Notes: a model not told the origin generated them from the letters alone. Shown: positions 6,998-13,624, counted from the stretch's first letter. The stretch is DNA of 14,623 bases from a candidate division TA06 bacterium (GCA_022704925.1 JAKJFK010000020.1:1-14623); one strand, 5' to 3'. Made by a program: numbers and translations.

Positions 6998-7367
6998 AGG
7001 TGGCTTCCACCAGGCAGTGCATGCCGCCCCGGGTGTGGAACTCGCCGGTAACCTTCGCCCGCAGCGGCGCGGCCGCCTTCACGATGTCCCGGAGGATGCG
7101 GTTCACCGCGTTTTCGTAAAAGATGCCCAGGTTCCGGTAGGCCAGGAAGTAGAACTTGAGCGATTTCAGCTCCAGGCAGGAACGGTCGGGCTGGTAGCGG
7201 ATGGTGATGGTGCCGAAGTCCGGCAGGCCGGTCTTCGGGCAGACCGAGGTGAACTCCGGGTAGGTCACGGTGATTTCGTAACCCGGGAACTGGTTCGGCC
7301 AGACCTCGATTTCCGGCAGCCGCTCGCGGATTCCCCGCTTCGCTTCTTTCGCGGTGTATTCAGCCAT
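6960..7367 (-). CDS. queF: NADPH-dependent 7-cyano-7-deazaguanine reductase QueF (type I)
   Basis: QueF reduces preQ0 to preQ1 with two NADPH in queuosine tRNA modification. The 135-residue protein has the type I (short, unimodular) length. It shows the catalytic cysteine C43 and aspartate D50 in FTSVCPKTGLPDFG, the QueF motif ELKSLKFY (66-73) for NADPH binding, and the conserved continuation AYRNLGIFYENAVNRIL (77-93) and FHTRGGMH (110-117), which closes the substrate pocket. I chose the ATG at 7367. The frame is open further upstream, but those residues are encoded in the AT-rich promoter region and are not conserved. The 3' end overlaps the RACo-like gene by 38 bp. No other queuosine genes (queC, queD, queE, tgt) are in the window, and no preQ1 riboswitch fits in the very short predicted leader. 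Confidence 0.95.
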   Translation of the reverse strand: MAEYTAKEAKRGIRERLPEIEVWPNQFPGYEITVTYPEFTSVCPKTGLPDFGTITIRYQPDRSCLELKSLKFYFLAYRNLGIFYENAVNRILRDIVKAAAPLRAKVTGEFHTRGGMHCLVEATYEAESNLPPRKR

Positions 7368-7374
7368 GAAAGAT

Positions 7375-7403
7375 ATTATATCCTTTTTCCGCCGGCCGGT
7401 AAA
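7375..7403 (-). promoter_or_regulatory. queF: Sigma70-type promoter for queF and the RACo-like gene
   Basis: Read on the - strand, TTTACC (complement of 7398-7403, 4 of 6 to TTGACA) is followed after exactly 17 nt by a perfect TATAAT (complement of 7375-7380). The start point, 6-8 nt past the -10 box, would fall at about 7367-7369, on or next to the queF ATG. An AAAAGGA (complement of 7381-7387) lies in the promoter spacer and would not be in the mRNA. Confidence 0.55.
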
Positions 7404-7414
7404 ACCCCGAAAAA

Positions 7415-7437
7415 CGGCCGCCGCGGCCGGTACCGGC
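7415..7437. repeat. Overlapping GC palindromes between two divergent promoters (operator-like)
   Basis: CGGCCGC-C-GCGGCCG (7415-7429) is a perfect 15-bp inverted repeat, and GCCGGTACCGGC (7426-7437) is a 12-bp palindrome overlapping it. They sit between the -35 boxes of the two divergent promoter candidates. This suggests a shared operator, but GGCC/CCGG strings are very frequent throughout this GC-rich window, so chance is possible. Confidence 0.3.
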
Positions 7438-7439
7438 GG

Positions 7440-7469
7440 TGGACAGGTCCGCAATTTTTAAGGTAAAAT
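7440..7469 (+). promoter_or_regulatory. Sigma70-type promoter for the zinc ribbon-asd-murB-fts run
   Basis: TGGACA (7440-7445, 5 of 6 to TTGACA) and TAAAAT (7464-7469, 5 of 6 to TATAAT) are separated by 18 nt. The predicted start at about 7476 leaves roughly 10 nt before the ATG at 7486, with no recognisable ribosome-binding site. This is the only clear promoter on the + strand upstream of the division genes. Confidence 0.5.
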
Positions 7470-7485
7470 ATATGTTACCCGATTA

Positions 7486-7710
7486 ATGATTCCAATTGAC
7501 CTGAGTCTGGCGATCGGCCTCTATCTTTTCCTGGCCCTGGGGGTGCTGGTGGTCTTCTGGGTGACCACCGACAGCCGCCGTCGGACACGCGATTTTCATC
7601 TCGAGGAATCGCACCACTGGCAGTGCGGTCTCTGTTTTCACCGTTACGTGGACAGCGTTGCGGAGCGGTTCTCCCGTTGTCCGCGCTGCGGCAATCTCAA
7701 CCATCGTTGA
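7486..7710 (+). CDS. Small membrane-anchored zinc-ribbon protein
   Basis: This 74-residue protein has one N-terminal membrane segment (about 6-26, SLAIGLYLFLALGVLVVFWV). A basic stretch (RRRTRDF) marks the cytoplasmic side. Then comes a zinc ribbon with CGLC (C47-C50) and CPRC (C65-C68), a CxxC-x14-CxxC arrangement, ending GNLNHR. Four cysteines in two knuckles fit one bound Zn. I do not know a function; similar tiny anchored ribbons are usually annotated as hypothetical. It is the first gene after the + strand promoter and precedes the DUF2582-like gene by 34 nt. There is no Shine-Dalgarno site before the ATG, so with the short predicted leader it may be translated in a near-leaderless way. 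Confidence 0.75.
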   Translation: MIPIDLSLAIGLYLFLALGVLVVFWVTTDSRRRTRDFHLEESHHWQCGLCFHRYVDSVAERFSRCPRCGNLNHR

Positions 7711-7732
7711 GCCCGAGAGTTTCATTCAGGGA

Positions 7733-7739
7733 AAGGAGG
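7733..7739 (+). promoter_or_regulatory. Strong Shine-Dalgarno site of the DUF2582-like gene
   Basis: AAGGAGG lies 5 nt before the ATG at 7745. It is the closest match to the anti-Shine-Dalgarno complement in the window and fixes the start over an in-frame alternative at 7658. Confidence 0.75.
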
Positions 7740-7744
7740 CGGAG

Positions 7745-7981
7745 ATGATTACCAAGATCGGTTTTGCGGCTGGTGATATCTGGCAGCTGCTGGACAAGCA
7801 GAACGGCCCGGTGACCTTCAAGAAGATCTGCGAGGCGATCGACGCGCCCCGCGATTTTCTGCTGATGAGCCTGGGCTGGCTGGCCCGCGAGGGGCACGTG
7901 GTGATGGAGGAGATCAAGCTGCCGCGCCGCGGGCAGCGCGATTACAAGGTTACCCTGCGCAGCCGGAAAGGCGGGGAATGA
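7745..7981 (+). CDS. Winged helix-turn-helix protein, DUF2582-like
   Basis: The 78-residue protein is a stand-alone winged helix: GFAAGDIWQLLDKQNG (helix 1), VTFKKICEAIDAPRDFLLMSLGWLAREGHVV (helix-turn-helix, about 23-53) and an EEIKLPRRGQRDYKVTL wing. Length and order match the DUF2582 family of small wHTH proteins of unknown function. It has the best ribosome-binding site in the window, so it is probably well expressed. Its stop overlaps the asd start (ATGA). It could be a DNA- or RNA-binding regulator of the operon it begins, but no target site is identified. The family assignment is good; the role is not known. Confidence 0.82.
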   Translation: MITKIGFAAGDIWQLLDKQNGPVTFKKICEAIDAPRDFLLMSLGWLAREGHVVMEEIKLPRRGQRDYKVTLRSRKGGE

Positions 7982-9015
7982 AGGGGTTCCAGGTCGGCGT
8001 GGTCGGCGCCTCGGGCGCGGTCGGCCGGCGGATGGTTTCCATCCTCGAGTCGCGCCGTTTCCCGGTAGGGCGCCTGCGCCTGTTTGCCTCGGAACGCTCG
8101 GCCGGACAGCGGCTGGAGTTCGCCGGGGAACCGGTCGAAATCGAACGGCTGACGCCCGAATCATTCACGCCGGATATCGACCTGCTGCTCTTTTCGGCCG
8201 GGGCCTCCGTCAGCCGGGAATATGCCCCCCGGGCGGCGGCGCTGGGCATCTTCGTGGTCGACAATTCGTCGGCCTGGCGGATGGAGCCCGGGATTCCGCT
8301 GGTGGTCCCGGAAGTCAACCCGGAGGCCTTGAGCCCTGAAAGCCTGATCATCGCCAATCCGAACTGCTCCACCATCCAGATGGTCTGCGCCCTTTACCCG
8401 CTGCACCGGGCCGCCCGGCTCCGGCGCGTGGTCGTTTCCACCTACCAGGCGGTCTCCGGGGCCGGCCAGAAGGCCATCCGCGAAATGGAAGATCAGCTGG
8501 AAAGCCTGCGCGGCGGCCGGGAGGTCAAGCCGGCGGTCTTTCCCCACCAGATCGCCTTTAACCTCATACCGCAGATAGATCTCTTCCTGGATAATGGGTA
8601 CACCAAGGAAGAGATGAAGATGGTCAACGAGACCCGCAAGATCATGGGGGAGCCCTCCCTGCCGGTTACCGCCACCTGCGTCCGGGTCCCGGTCCTCGTC
8701 GCCCACAGCGAGGCGGTGACGGTGGACCTGGAGAAGCCGCTGGAAGCCGGGGCCGCCCGCGAGATACTCGCCCGGGCGCCCGGCGTCGAGGTGATCGACG
8801 CTCCGGAGGCGGGGCGTTACCCGATGCCCCTGATGGCGGCCGGACGCGACGCGGTTTACGTGGGACGAATCCGCCGCGATCTTTCCAGCCCGAACGGGCT
8901 TTCTTTCTGGGTGGTCAGCGACAATCTGAGGAAGGGTGCGGCATTGAACGCGGTCCAGATCGCCGAATGCCTATTCCAGAAGGGCTTCCTGTCTTCCCGC
9001 CGTGGCGGCCATTAA
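7978..9015 (+). CDS. asd: Aspartate-semialdehyde dehydrogenase
   Basis: This enzyme makes aspartate semialdehyde from aspartyl phosphate with NADPH. It is the shared step to lysine, diaminopimelate, threonine and methionine. The 345 residues include the Rossmann start VGVVGASGAVGRRM (6-19), DNSSAWR (95-101), the catalytic cysteine C130 in ANPNCSTIQM, Q157 in STYQAVSGAG, the substrate-binding arginine near R236 (CVRVPV) and H243 (VAHSEAV), plus the C-terminal NAD(P)-side segment VVSDNLRKGAALNAVQIAE. Length is normal for the bacterial enzyme. ATG 7978 overlaps the upstream stop by 4 bp and has GGAAAGG 6 nt upstream. The 3' end overlaps truA by 14 bp. Placement before murB links diaminopimelate supply to peptidoglycan synthesis if this organism uses mDAP. 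Confidence 0.96.
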   Translation: MKGFQVGVVGASGAVGRRMVSILESRRFPVGRLRLFASERSAGQRLEFAGEPVEIERLTPESFTPDIDLLLFSAGASVSREYAPRAAALGIFVVDNSSAWRMEPGIPLVVPEVNPEALSPESLIIANPNCSTIQMVCALYPLHRAARLRRVVVSTYQAVSGAGQKAIREMEDQLESLRGGREVKPAVFPHQIAFNLIPQIDLFLDNGYTKEEMKMVNETRKIMGEPSLPVTATCVRVPVLVAHSEAVTVDLEKPLEAGAAREILARAPGVEVIDAPEAGRYPMPLMAAGRDAVYVGRIRRDLSSPNGLSFWVVSDNLRKGAALNAVQIAECLFQKGFLSSRRGGH

Positions 9016-9793
9016 GCTTACGCTTGCCTACCTGGGAACCGAATTCTGCGGCTGGCAGCAGCAGCCGCGCCGCGACCGCCTTTCCTGCCAGGAACGGCTG
9101 GAATCGGCCCTGGGTACGATCTGCGGCCGGCCGGTGCGCGTGAAGGCCGCGGGACGGACCGATGCCGGCGTGCACAGCCTCGGCCAGGTGGCGGTAATTG
9201 ACGCTCCGGTCAAGCGGAGTCCCGCCGAGATACTCAAGGGAGTCAACGCCTTGCTGCCGCCGGCTATCAGAGTTGTAAGAGTGCAGCGGGTGGCGGACGA
9301 GTTTCATCCCCGTTACCAGGCCGTTTCCAAGACCTACCGCTACCTGATTCAGAACCAGCCGGTGGCCAGTCCGTTCTGGAACGCCTGCGCCTGGTTTTTT
9401 CCCGACCGGCTCGACCTGGCCGTAATGAAGCGGGCCGCCGGCCGGCTGGAGGGGCGCCACGATTTTTCCGCCTTCCAGGACAGCGGCCGCCGGGTCGCCG
9501 ATCCGGTGCGGACGCTTTACCGCTGCCGGGTAGCCCGGGCGGCCGATCCGTTCTTCGGCGGCCGCCGCCTGATTTCGATTGAAATGACCGCGGACGGTTT
9601 CCTGTACAAGATGGCCCGCAATATCGTCGGCACCCTGGTGGAGATCGGTCGGGGCAAGCTGGACCCGGAAGCGGTAAGGGAGATCCTGGTTTCCGGGGAC
9701 CGGCGCCGGGCCGGTCCGACCGCGCCCGCCCGCGGGCTCTGCCTGGTCCGGGTCGATTACGCGAAGCCGGGTGCCGGGACGGATCGGCCATGA
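9002..9793 (+). CDS. truA: tRNA pseudouridine(38-40) synthase TruA
   Basis: TruA isomerises uridines 38-40 in the tRNA anticodon arm. The 263-residue protein begins IKLTLAYLGTEFCGWQ (4-19), carries the catalytic aspartate D54 in AAGRTDAGVH (49-58), and continues with GVNALLPPAIRVV, FHPRYQAVSKTYRYLI and the C-terminal signature DGFLYKMARNIVGTLVEIGRGKL. The start is GTG at 9002, inside the end of asd. It keeps the whole conserved N-terminus, and no ATG is better placed. The stop overlaps the murB ATG (ATGA), which supports coupled translation. A tRNA-modifying gene in this place has no functional link to the cell wall; it probably just shares the transcript. Confidence 0.96.
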   Translation: MAAIKLTLAYLGTEFCGWQQQPRRDRLSCQERLESALGTICGRPVRVKAAGRTDAGVHSLGQVAVIDAPVKRSPAEILKGVNALLPPAIRVVRVQRVADEFHPRYQAVSKTYRYLIQNQPVASPFWNACAWFFPDRLDLAVMKRAAGRLEGRHDFSAFQDSGRRVADPVRTLYRCRVARAADPFFGGRRLISIEMTADGFLYKMARNIVGTLVEIGRGKLDPEAVREILVSGDRRRAGPTAPARGLCLVRVDYAKPGAGTDRP

Positions 9794-10641
9794 ACATTCT
9801 CCGCGGCGAACCGCTCGCCCGTCACACCACCTTCCGGATCGGCGGCCCGGCCGAAATCTTTGCCGAGCCGGCCGACCTGTCCGAGGCGCGGGAGCTGCTC
9901 CGGTCGGCCCGCGGGGCCGGGCAACCGGTCCTGATCCTGGGGGCCGGATCCAATCTGCTGGTCCGCGACGAGGGGTTCCCGGGCCTGGTTCTTTCCACCC
10001 GCCGCCTGGACTGGCTGGCGGCCGGGGAGGGGGGCCTGTCGGCCGGCTGCGGGGTGCGGATCCCGGTCTTGATGGGTTATGTTGTAAAATATGGGCTGGG
10101 CGGCCTGGAATTCCTGGCCGGCATCCCGGGCACGCTGGGCGGCGCCCTGGTCATGAACGCCGGCGTCGTCGGCCGGGAGATCGGCTCGGCGGTGCGCACG
10201 GTCAACGTGCTTGACGAAAGCCTGGCCGAGCGGGAACTGGCGGCCGGGGCGGCCGGTTTCGGCTACCGGTCGTCTTCCCTGGCCGGATACCCGCTGGTGG
10301 CCGGGGTCCGGCTGGCGTTGACACCGCGGCCGCCGGCGGCGATCCGGGCGGACATCGCCGGGCAGGTCCATCGGCGCCGCCTGACCCAGCCGTACGGGAT
10401 TCCGTCGGCCGGTTCGGTCTTCAAGAACCCCCCCGGGGATTACGCCGGTCGGCTCATCGAGGCGGCCGGCTGCAAGGGCTGGCGCGAGGGGGACGCGCTG
10501 GTCTCCGACCGGCACGCCAACTTCATCGTCAATACCGGCGCCGCCTCCGCCCGGCAGGTGCTGGGTCTGATCGAACGGGTCCGGGCCGCGGTCCGGTCCC
10601 GGTTCGGAATCGAGCTGGAACTCGAGATAAAAACAGTCTGA
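9790..10641 (+). CDS. murB: UDP-N-acetylenolpyruvoylglucosamine reductase MurB
   Basis: MurB is the FAD enzyme that reduces UDP-GlcNAc-enolpyruvate to UDP-MurNAc with NADPH, the second committed step of peptidoglycan precursor synthesis in the cytoplasm. The 283 residues show HTTFRIGGPAEIF (12-24), the FAD pyrophosphate loop ILGAGSNLLVRD (49-60), GLEFLAGIPGTLGGALVMNAG (105-125), R160 in FGYRSS, the catalytic serine S209 in PSAGSVFKNP and the C-terminal acid near E279 (ELEIKTV). The short form without the extra loop of the E. coli enzyme makes it type II. It starts by a 4-bp overlap with truA and is followed by ddl after 24 nt. MurC, its frequent neighbour, is not in the window. Confidence 0.96.
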   Translation: MNILRGEPLARHTTFRIGGPAEIFAEPADLSEARELLRSARGAGQPVLILGAGSNLLVRDEGFPGLVLSTRRLDWLAAGEGGLSAGCGVRIPVLMGYVVKYGLGGLEFLAGIPGTLGGALVMNAGVVGREIGSAVRTVNVLDESLAERELAAGAAGFGYRSSSLAGYPLVAGVRLALTPRPPAAIRADIAGQVHRRRLTQPYGIPSAGSVFKNPPGDYAGRLIEAAGCKGWREGDALVSDRHANFIVNTGAASARQVLGLIERVRAAVRSRFGIELELEIKTV

Positions 10642-10665
10642 GCGGCCGGTTTGCCGCCAAGAGTC

Positions 10666-11568
10666 ATGGCGAAAAAAGGGATCAATAAGATTGCCGTCCT
10701 GGCCGGCGGCGACTCCCCGGAACGGGAGGTTTCGCTGCGCAGCGGCGCGGCCGTGGCCAGGGCGCTGGAATCGCGCGGTTTTGAGACGGTGACGCTGGAC
10801 CCGGCCGCGCCGGGTTTCGCCGGCGCGCTGCTGGCCGGCGGGCCGCCCCGGGCGGCCTTCGTCGCCCTCCACGGCGGCTCCGGCGAAAACGGCACCATCC
10901 AGGGCTTCCTGGAGACGCTGGGGATTCCCTACACCGGCAGCGGCGTTCTGGCCAGCGCCCTGGCGATGGACAAGCTCCTCTCCAAGCAGATCTTCCTGGC
11001 CAGCGGCGTCCCGGTGCCGCCTCCGTGCGGCCCCGGTGAACTGCCGCTGGTGGTCAAGCCCGCCTGCGGCGGCTCCACCCTGGGCATCTCCATCGTGCGG
11101 ACGCCCGGCCAGCTGGCGGCCGCCCGGCGCCTGGCCCTCCGCTACGACCGGCGCCTCCTGATGGAACGCTTCATTCCCGGCGTGGAGATTACGGTCAGCA
11201 TCCTGGGCAACCGGCGGCCGCGCATCCTGCCCAGCATCGAGATCGTGCCGGTCGGCAGCGATTTTTACGATTACCGGGCCAAGTATCAGTCCGGCGGCAG
11301 CCGGCACATCATTCCGCCCCGCCTGCCGGAGGCGTTCCGCCGCCGGGCCGAGCGGGCGGCGCTCCGGGCGCACCAGGTCCTCGGCTGCCGCGGCCTTTCC
11401 CGTTCCGAGGTGATCGTTGACCGGGAGGGGCGGCCCTACCTGCTGGACGTCAACACCATTCCCGGCTTCACCGAGACCAGCCTCTTTCCCGACGCGGCCG
11501 CGGCCGCCGGCATCCCGTTTCCGGATCTGGTCATCAAGCTCCTGAAGCTGGCCTGTCAGGAGAAATGA
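10666..11568 (+). CDS. ddl: D-alanine--D-alanine ligase
   Basis: Ddl joins two D-alanines with ATP to make the dipeptide that MurF adds to the muropeptide. It has an ATP-grasp fold of 300 residues. Visible motifs are VLAGGDSPEREVSLRSG (11-27), LHGGSGENGTIQGFLE (68-83), IPYTGSGVLASALAMDK (87-103), the ATP loop VVKPACGGSTLGI (129-141), MERFIPGVEITV, the omega-loop YDYRAKY (201-207) and the metal site DVNTIPGFTETSLFP (261-275). One small difference from many family members is GENG where GEDG is usual. I chose ATG 10666; a TTG at 10651 would add five unconserved residues. Its stop overlaps ftsQ (ATGA). Confidence 0.95.
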   Translation: MAKKGINKIAVLAGGDSPEREVSLRSGAAVARALESRGFETVTLDPAAPGFAGALLAGGPPRAAFVALHGGSGENGTIQGFLETLGIPYTGSGVLASALAMDKLLSKQIFLASGVPVPPPCGPGELPLVVKPACGGSTLGISIVRTPGQLAAARRLALRYDRRLLMERFIPGVEITVSILGNRRPRILPSIEIVPVGSDFYDYRAKYQSGGSRHIIPPRLPEAFRRRAERAALRAHQVLGCRGLSRSEVIVDREGRPYLLDVNTIPGFTETSLFPDAAAAAGIPFPDLVIKLLKLACQEK

Positions 11569-12308
11569 CGGGCATGAAATCCAACAAGCGTATGCGTCCC
11601 GTTTTGCGCAAGGAGCTGGAGCGCCGCCGGCGCCGCCGCCTCAAGCTCCTGGCCTGGGCGGCCGGCTTCATACTGCTGGCGGGTTTCATCGGCCTGGGCC
11701 TGGTCTACCACGACTGTTTCTTCAGACTTCCGTTCTTCCGCGTTCAGCGGGTCATCGTGGAGCCGGCCGGACTCGAATTTCCCGAACTGGCCGGACGCAG
11801 TCTCTTCTTCATAAACCCGGCCGCGATCGCCGCCGAGGCGGCGGCCGATCCGGCGATCGGCCAGGTCCGGGTCCGGCGTCTCTTTCCCGACACGGTCAAG
11901 GTCACGATGGTGCGCCGCCAGCCCTTTGCGCGGGCGCTCCTGAACGAAGGGGGCGAGGCGGTGGTCGACCGGACCGGGGCGGTCATCAACGGCCGGGCGG
12001 GCGAGGCGCCGCCGAAACTGGAAATCGCCGGCCTGGGCCGCCGGGAGCTCTCCGAACGGCTGCCCGAGATCGCCGTTTTTTACGACCTTTACCGCCCGGA
12101 GGTCGCCTTTCAGCGGATTACCTTTCAGCCCGACGGCTTCCGCCTGACGCTGGCCTCCGGGCAGGAGATCCGGCTGCCGAGGGAGGGACTGGAGGCCTGC
12201 CGGAAGGTGCTGAGAAGAATCCTTGCCGATTTCGAGCAAAAGGATATAAAATATGGCTATATCGACCTTCGTTTCGCCGACCCGGTCTTTACGTTCCAGC
12301 CGCGGTGA
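11565..12308 (+). CDS. ftsQ: Cell division protein FtsQ (POTRA domain)
   Basis: FtsQ (DivIB in Gram-positives) links the cytoplasmic divisome to periplasmic cell-wall synthesis. The 247-residue protein has a short basic cytoplasmic tail (LRKELERRRRRRLK), one membrane helix (about 28-48), then a POTRA domain (about 57-126: FRVQRVIVEPAG, FPDTVKVTMVRRQPFARAL). The beta domain follows, with EAVVDRTGAVINGRAG and KYGYIDLRFADPVFTFQPR at the C-terminus. Assignment rests on this topology and on its place between ddl and ftsA; FtsQ sequences are poorly conserved. The start may be 11565 (ATGA overlap with ddl) or ATG 11574, which has AGGAG at a better distance (11558-11562); the protein differs by three residues. 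Confidence 0.9.
   Translation: MTGMKSNKRMRPVLRKELERRRRRRLKLLAWAAGFILLAGFIGLGLVYHDCFFRLPFFRVQRVIVEPAGLEFPELAGRSLFFINPAAIAAEAAADPAIGQVRVRRLFPDTVKVTMVRRQPFARALLNEGGEAVVDRTGAVINGRAGEAPPKLEIAGLGRRELSERLPEIAVFYDLYRPEVAFQRITFQPDGFRLTLASGQEIRLPREGLEACRKVLRRILADFEQKDIKYGYIDLRFADPVFTFQPR
12223..12250 (+). promoter_or_regulatory. Candidate internal promoter for ftsA-ftsZ near the end of ftsQ
   Basis: TTGCCG (12223-12228, 4 of 6) and TATAAA (12245-12250, 5 of 6, continuing into AATAT) are spaced 16 nt apart in an AT-rich island of otherwise GC-rich coding sequence. The predicted start near 12257 leaves about 100 nt before the ftsA ATG. Promoters inside ftsQ that drive ftsA and ftsZ are known in E. coli, which makes the location plausible, but the -35 match is only fair. 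Confidence 0.35.
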
Positions 12309-12355
12309 AACTCTCTGCGGTTTATCAGGAGAAGCGCGCATTACGTTTTCCAGCC

Positions 12356-13588
12356 ATGATGAATAACGAAGATTACCTGGTCGGTATTGACATCGGTTCC
12401 GAGAAGATTTCGGTCCTGATGGTCGATGTCACCTCGCCGCGGCTGCCGGTCCTCGGTTTCGCCGCGGTTCCGACCCGGGGCATGAGGCAGGGTGCGGTTA
12501 CCAGCCTCGGCGACCTGGGGGCGGCCATCGAGCGCGCGGTGCTTGAAGTAGAGGAGGCCTCGGGAAAGGCCATCGAGAAGGTTCACCTCAGCCTGAACGG
12601 GGAGCATTTCCGCCCGGTCGTGCGCCAGGGCGAGGTCGAGATCCGCAACCGCCAGGACGAGGTGTTCGAGAGCGACCGCCAGGCCGTTCTGAGCCGCGCC
12701 CTGCCGGTTCCGCTTTCGGAGGGCGAAGTCCTGCACTGCATCGTCCAGGAGTTCCTGCTGGACGACCAGCGCGGCATCGACAACCCGGTCGGCATGTACG
12801 GCCGGAACCTCAAGGCCAACATCTACCTGATCACGGCCGCGGTCAACAATCTCAAGAACATCAGGCGCTGCCTCGCCGATTTCAAGCTGGAAGCGGCCAG
12901 CGTCGGCTACGCGCCGCTGCTGGCCGCCGGGGCGGTTCTGACCCCCGAGGAGCTTGCCGAGGGCGTCGCCTACCTTGACTTCGGCAAGACGACCACCACC
13001 CTCCTGATTTTTAAATCCACCCTGCGGGAGGTGGGCGTGGTCCACCGGGGCGGCGACCGGCTCAATTTCGCGCTGCGCTATTGCCTGAACACCACCCCCG
13101 CCGAGGCCGAGCGTCTCAAGAGGAATTACGGCTCCTGCCTCGCGGACGGCCTGGACGTTCAGGAGGAAATCATGGTTTCCAACGCCCAGGGCGAGGTTCG
13201 CCAGACCACCAGCCGGGGTTTCATAGCCGAGGTCATCAACGCCGAACTCAAGGACATGTTCAGCCCCCTGCAATCCTTCTTCATCAAGAACCGTCCGGTC
13301 ATTCCCGCCGGCCTGGTCCTGGGCGGCGGCGGCGCGCAACTGCCCGGACTGGTCGACTTCATGGAAAAGGATCTGAAGCTGCCGGCCCGGGTGGGCATGC
13401 CGGATGGTTTCGACGGCTGGGAGAAGGTGATCAAGAGCCCGGCCTACAACTCGCTCCTGGGCGTGGTCAAGACCAACCTGCCGGGCACCCAGGGCCGGGA
13501 GGAGGGCGGCGGCCGCCGGAGCGGGGTGACGCGCGTATTGACCAGGCATTTCAGAAAAATCACGGACATTCTGAAGGATAATTTTTAG
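12356..13588 (+). CDS. ftsA: Cell division protein FtsA
   Basis: FtsA is the actin-like ATPase that anchors FtsZ to the membrane. The 410-residue protein (from 12356) shows phosphate-1 LVGIDIGSEKISVL (8-21), the 1C-type insert region (GMRQGAVTSL, KVHLSLNGEHFRPVV, EVEIRNRQDEVF), ANIYLITAAVNNLKNI, phosphate-2 AYLDFGKTTTTLLIF, and the adenosine motif AGLVLGGGGAQLPGL. A C-terminal basic amphipathic helix (VTRVLTRHFRKITDILKDNF) serves as the membrane-targeting sequence. A linker of about 20 residues rich in Gly and Arg precedes it. I chose ATG 12356 because it leaves about eight residues before the first motif, as in known FtsA. A GTG at 12305, overlapping the ftsQ stop, would add 17 residues. The Shine-Dalgarno evidence does not settle it. 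Confidence 0.93.
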   Translation: MMNNEDYLVGIDIGSEKISVLMVDVTSPRLPVLGFAAVPTRGMRQGAVTSLGDLGAAIERAVLEVEEASGKAIEKVHLSLNGEHFRPVVRQGEVEIRNRQDEVFESDRQAVLSRALPVPLSEGEVLHCIVQEFLLDDQRGIDNPVGMYGRNLKANIYLITAAVNNLKNIRRCLADFKLEAASVGYAPLLAAGAVLTPEELAEGVAYLDFGKTTTTLLIFKSTLREVGVVHRGGDRLNFALRYCLNTTPAEAERLKRNYGSCLADGLDVQEEIMVSNAQGEVRQTTSRGFIAEVINAELKDMFSPLQSFFIKNRPVIPAGLVLGGGGAQLPGLVDFMEKDLKLPARVGMPDGFDGWEKVIKSPAYNSLLGVVKTNLPGTQGREEGGGRRSGVTRVLTRHFRKITDILKDNF

Positions 13589-13624
13589 GCGGTCGACGCG
13601 GTTGGTCGGCGGGGGCGGCGGATT

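Noticed and set aside
5213-7051. Long + strand open frame of 612 codons opposite the RACo-like gene
   Set aside because: It is the complement of a clear ferredoxin/ASKHA gene; its translation is low-complexity (Gln, Gly, Arg, Pro-rich) with no family motifs, as expected for GC-rich antisense frames.
7441-7459. GGAC-AG-GTCC followed by a T run, as a possible terminator
   Set aside because: A 4-bp stem with a 2-nt loop cannot form a stable hairpin, and no + strand gene ends just upstream.
7368-7485. preQ1 riboswitch upstream of queF
   Set aside because: The predicted transcript has no leader to hold one, and no aptamer-like pseudoknot with an A-rich tail was recognised.
7472-7486. Four-codon mini-ORF (ATG TTA CCC GAT TAA) whose stop overlaps the ATG of the zinc-ribbon gene
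   Set aside because: It begins upstream of the predicted transcription start (about 7476) and has no ribosome-binding site; likely chance.
10069-10090. TTGATG and TAAAAT inside murB as a promoter
   Set aside because: The spacer is only 10 nt, too short for a sigma70 promoter.
9757-11373. Long - strand open frame of 538 codons opposite murB and ddl
   Set aside because: Low-complexity shadow frame; murB and ddl on the + strand have full catalytic motifs.
13550-13575. Inverted repeat TTCAGAA-N12-TTCTGAA followed by an A/T-rich stretch at the end of ftsA
   Set aside because: The 7-bp stem has only two G:C pairs and lies in the codons of the FtsA membrane-targeting helix; too weak to call a terminator or attenuator.
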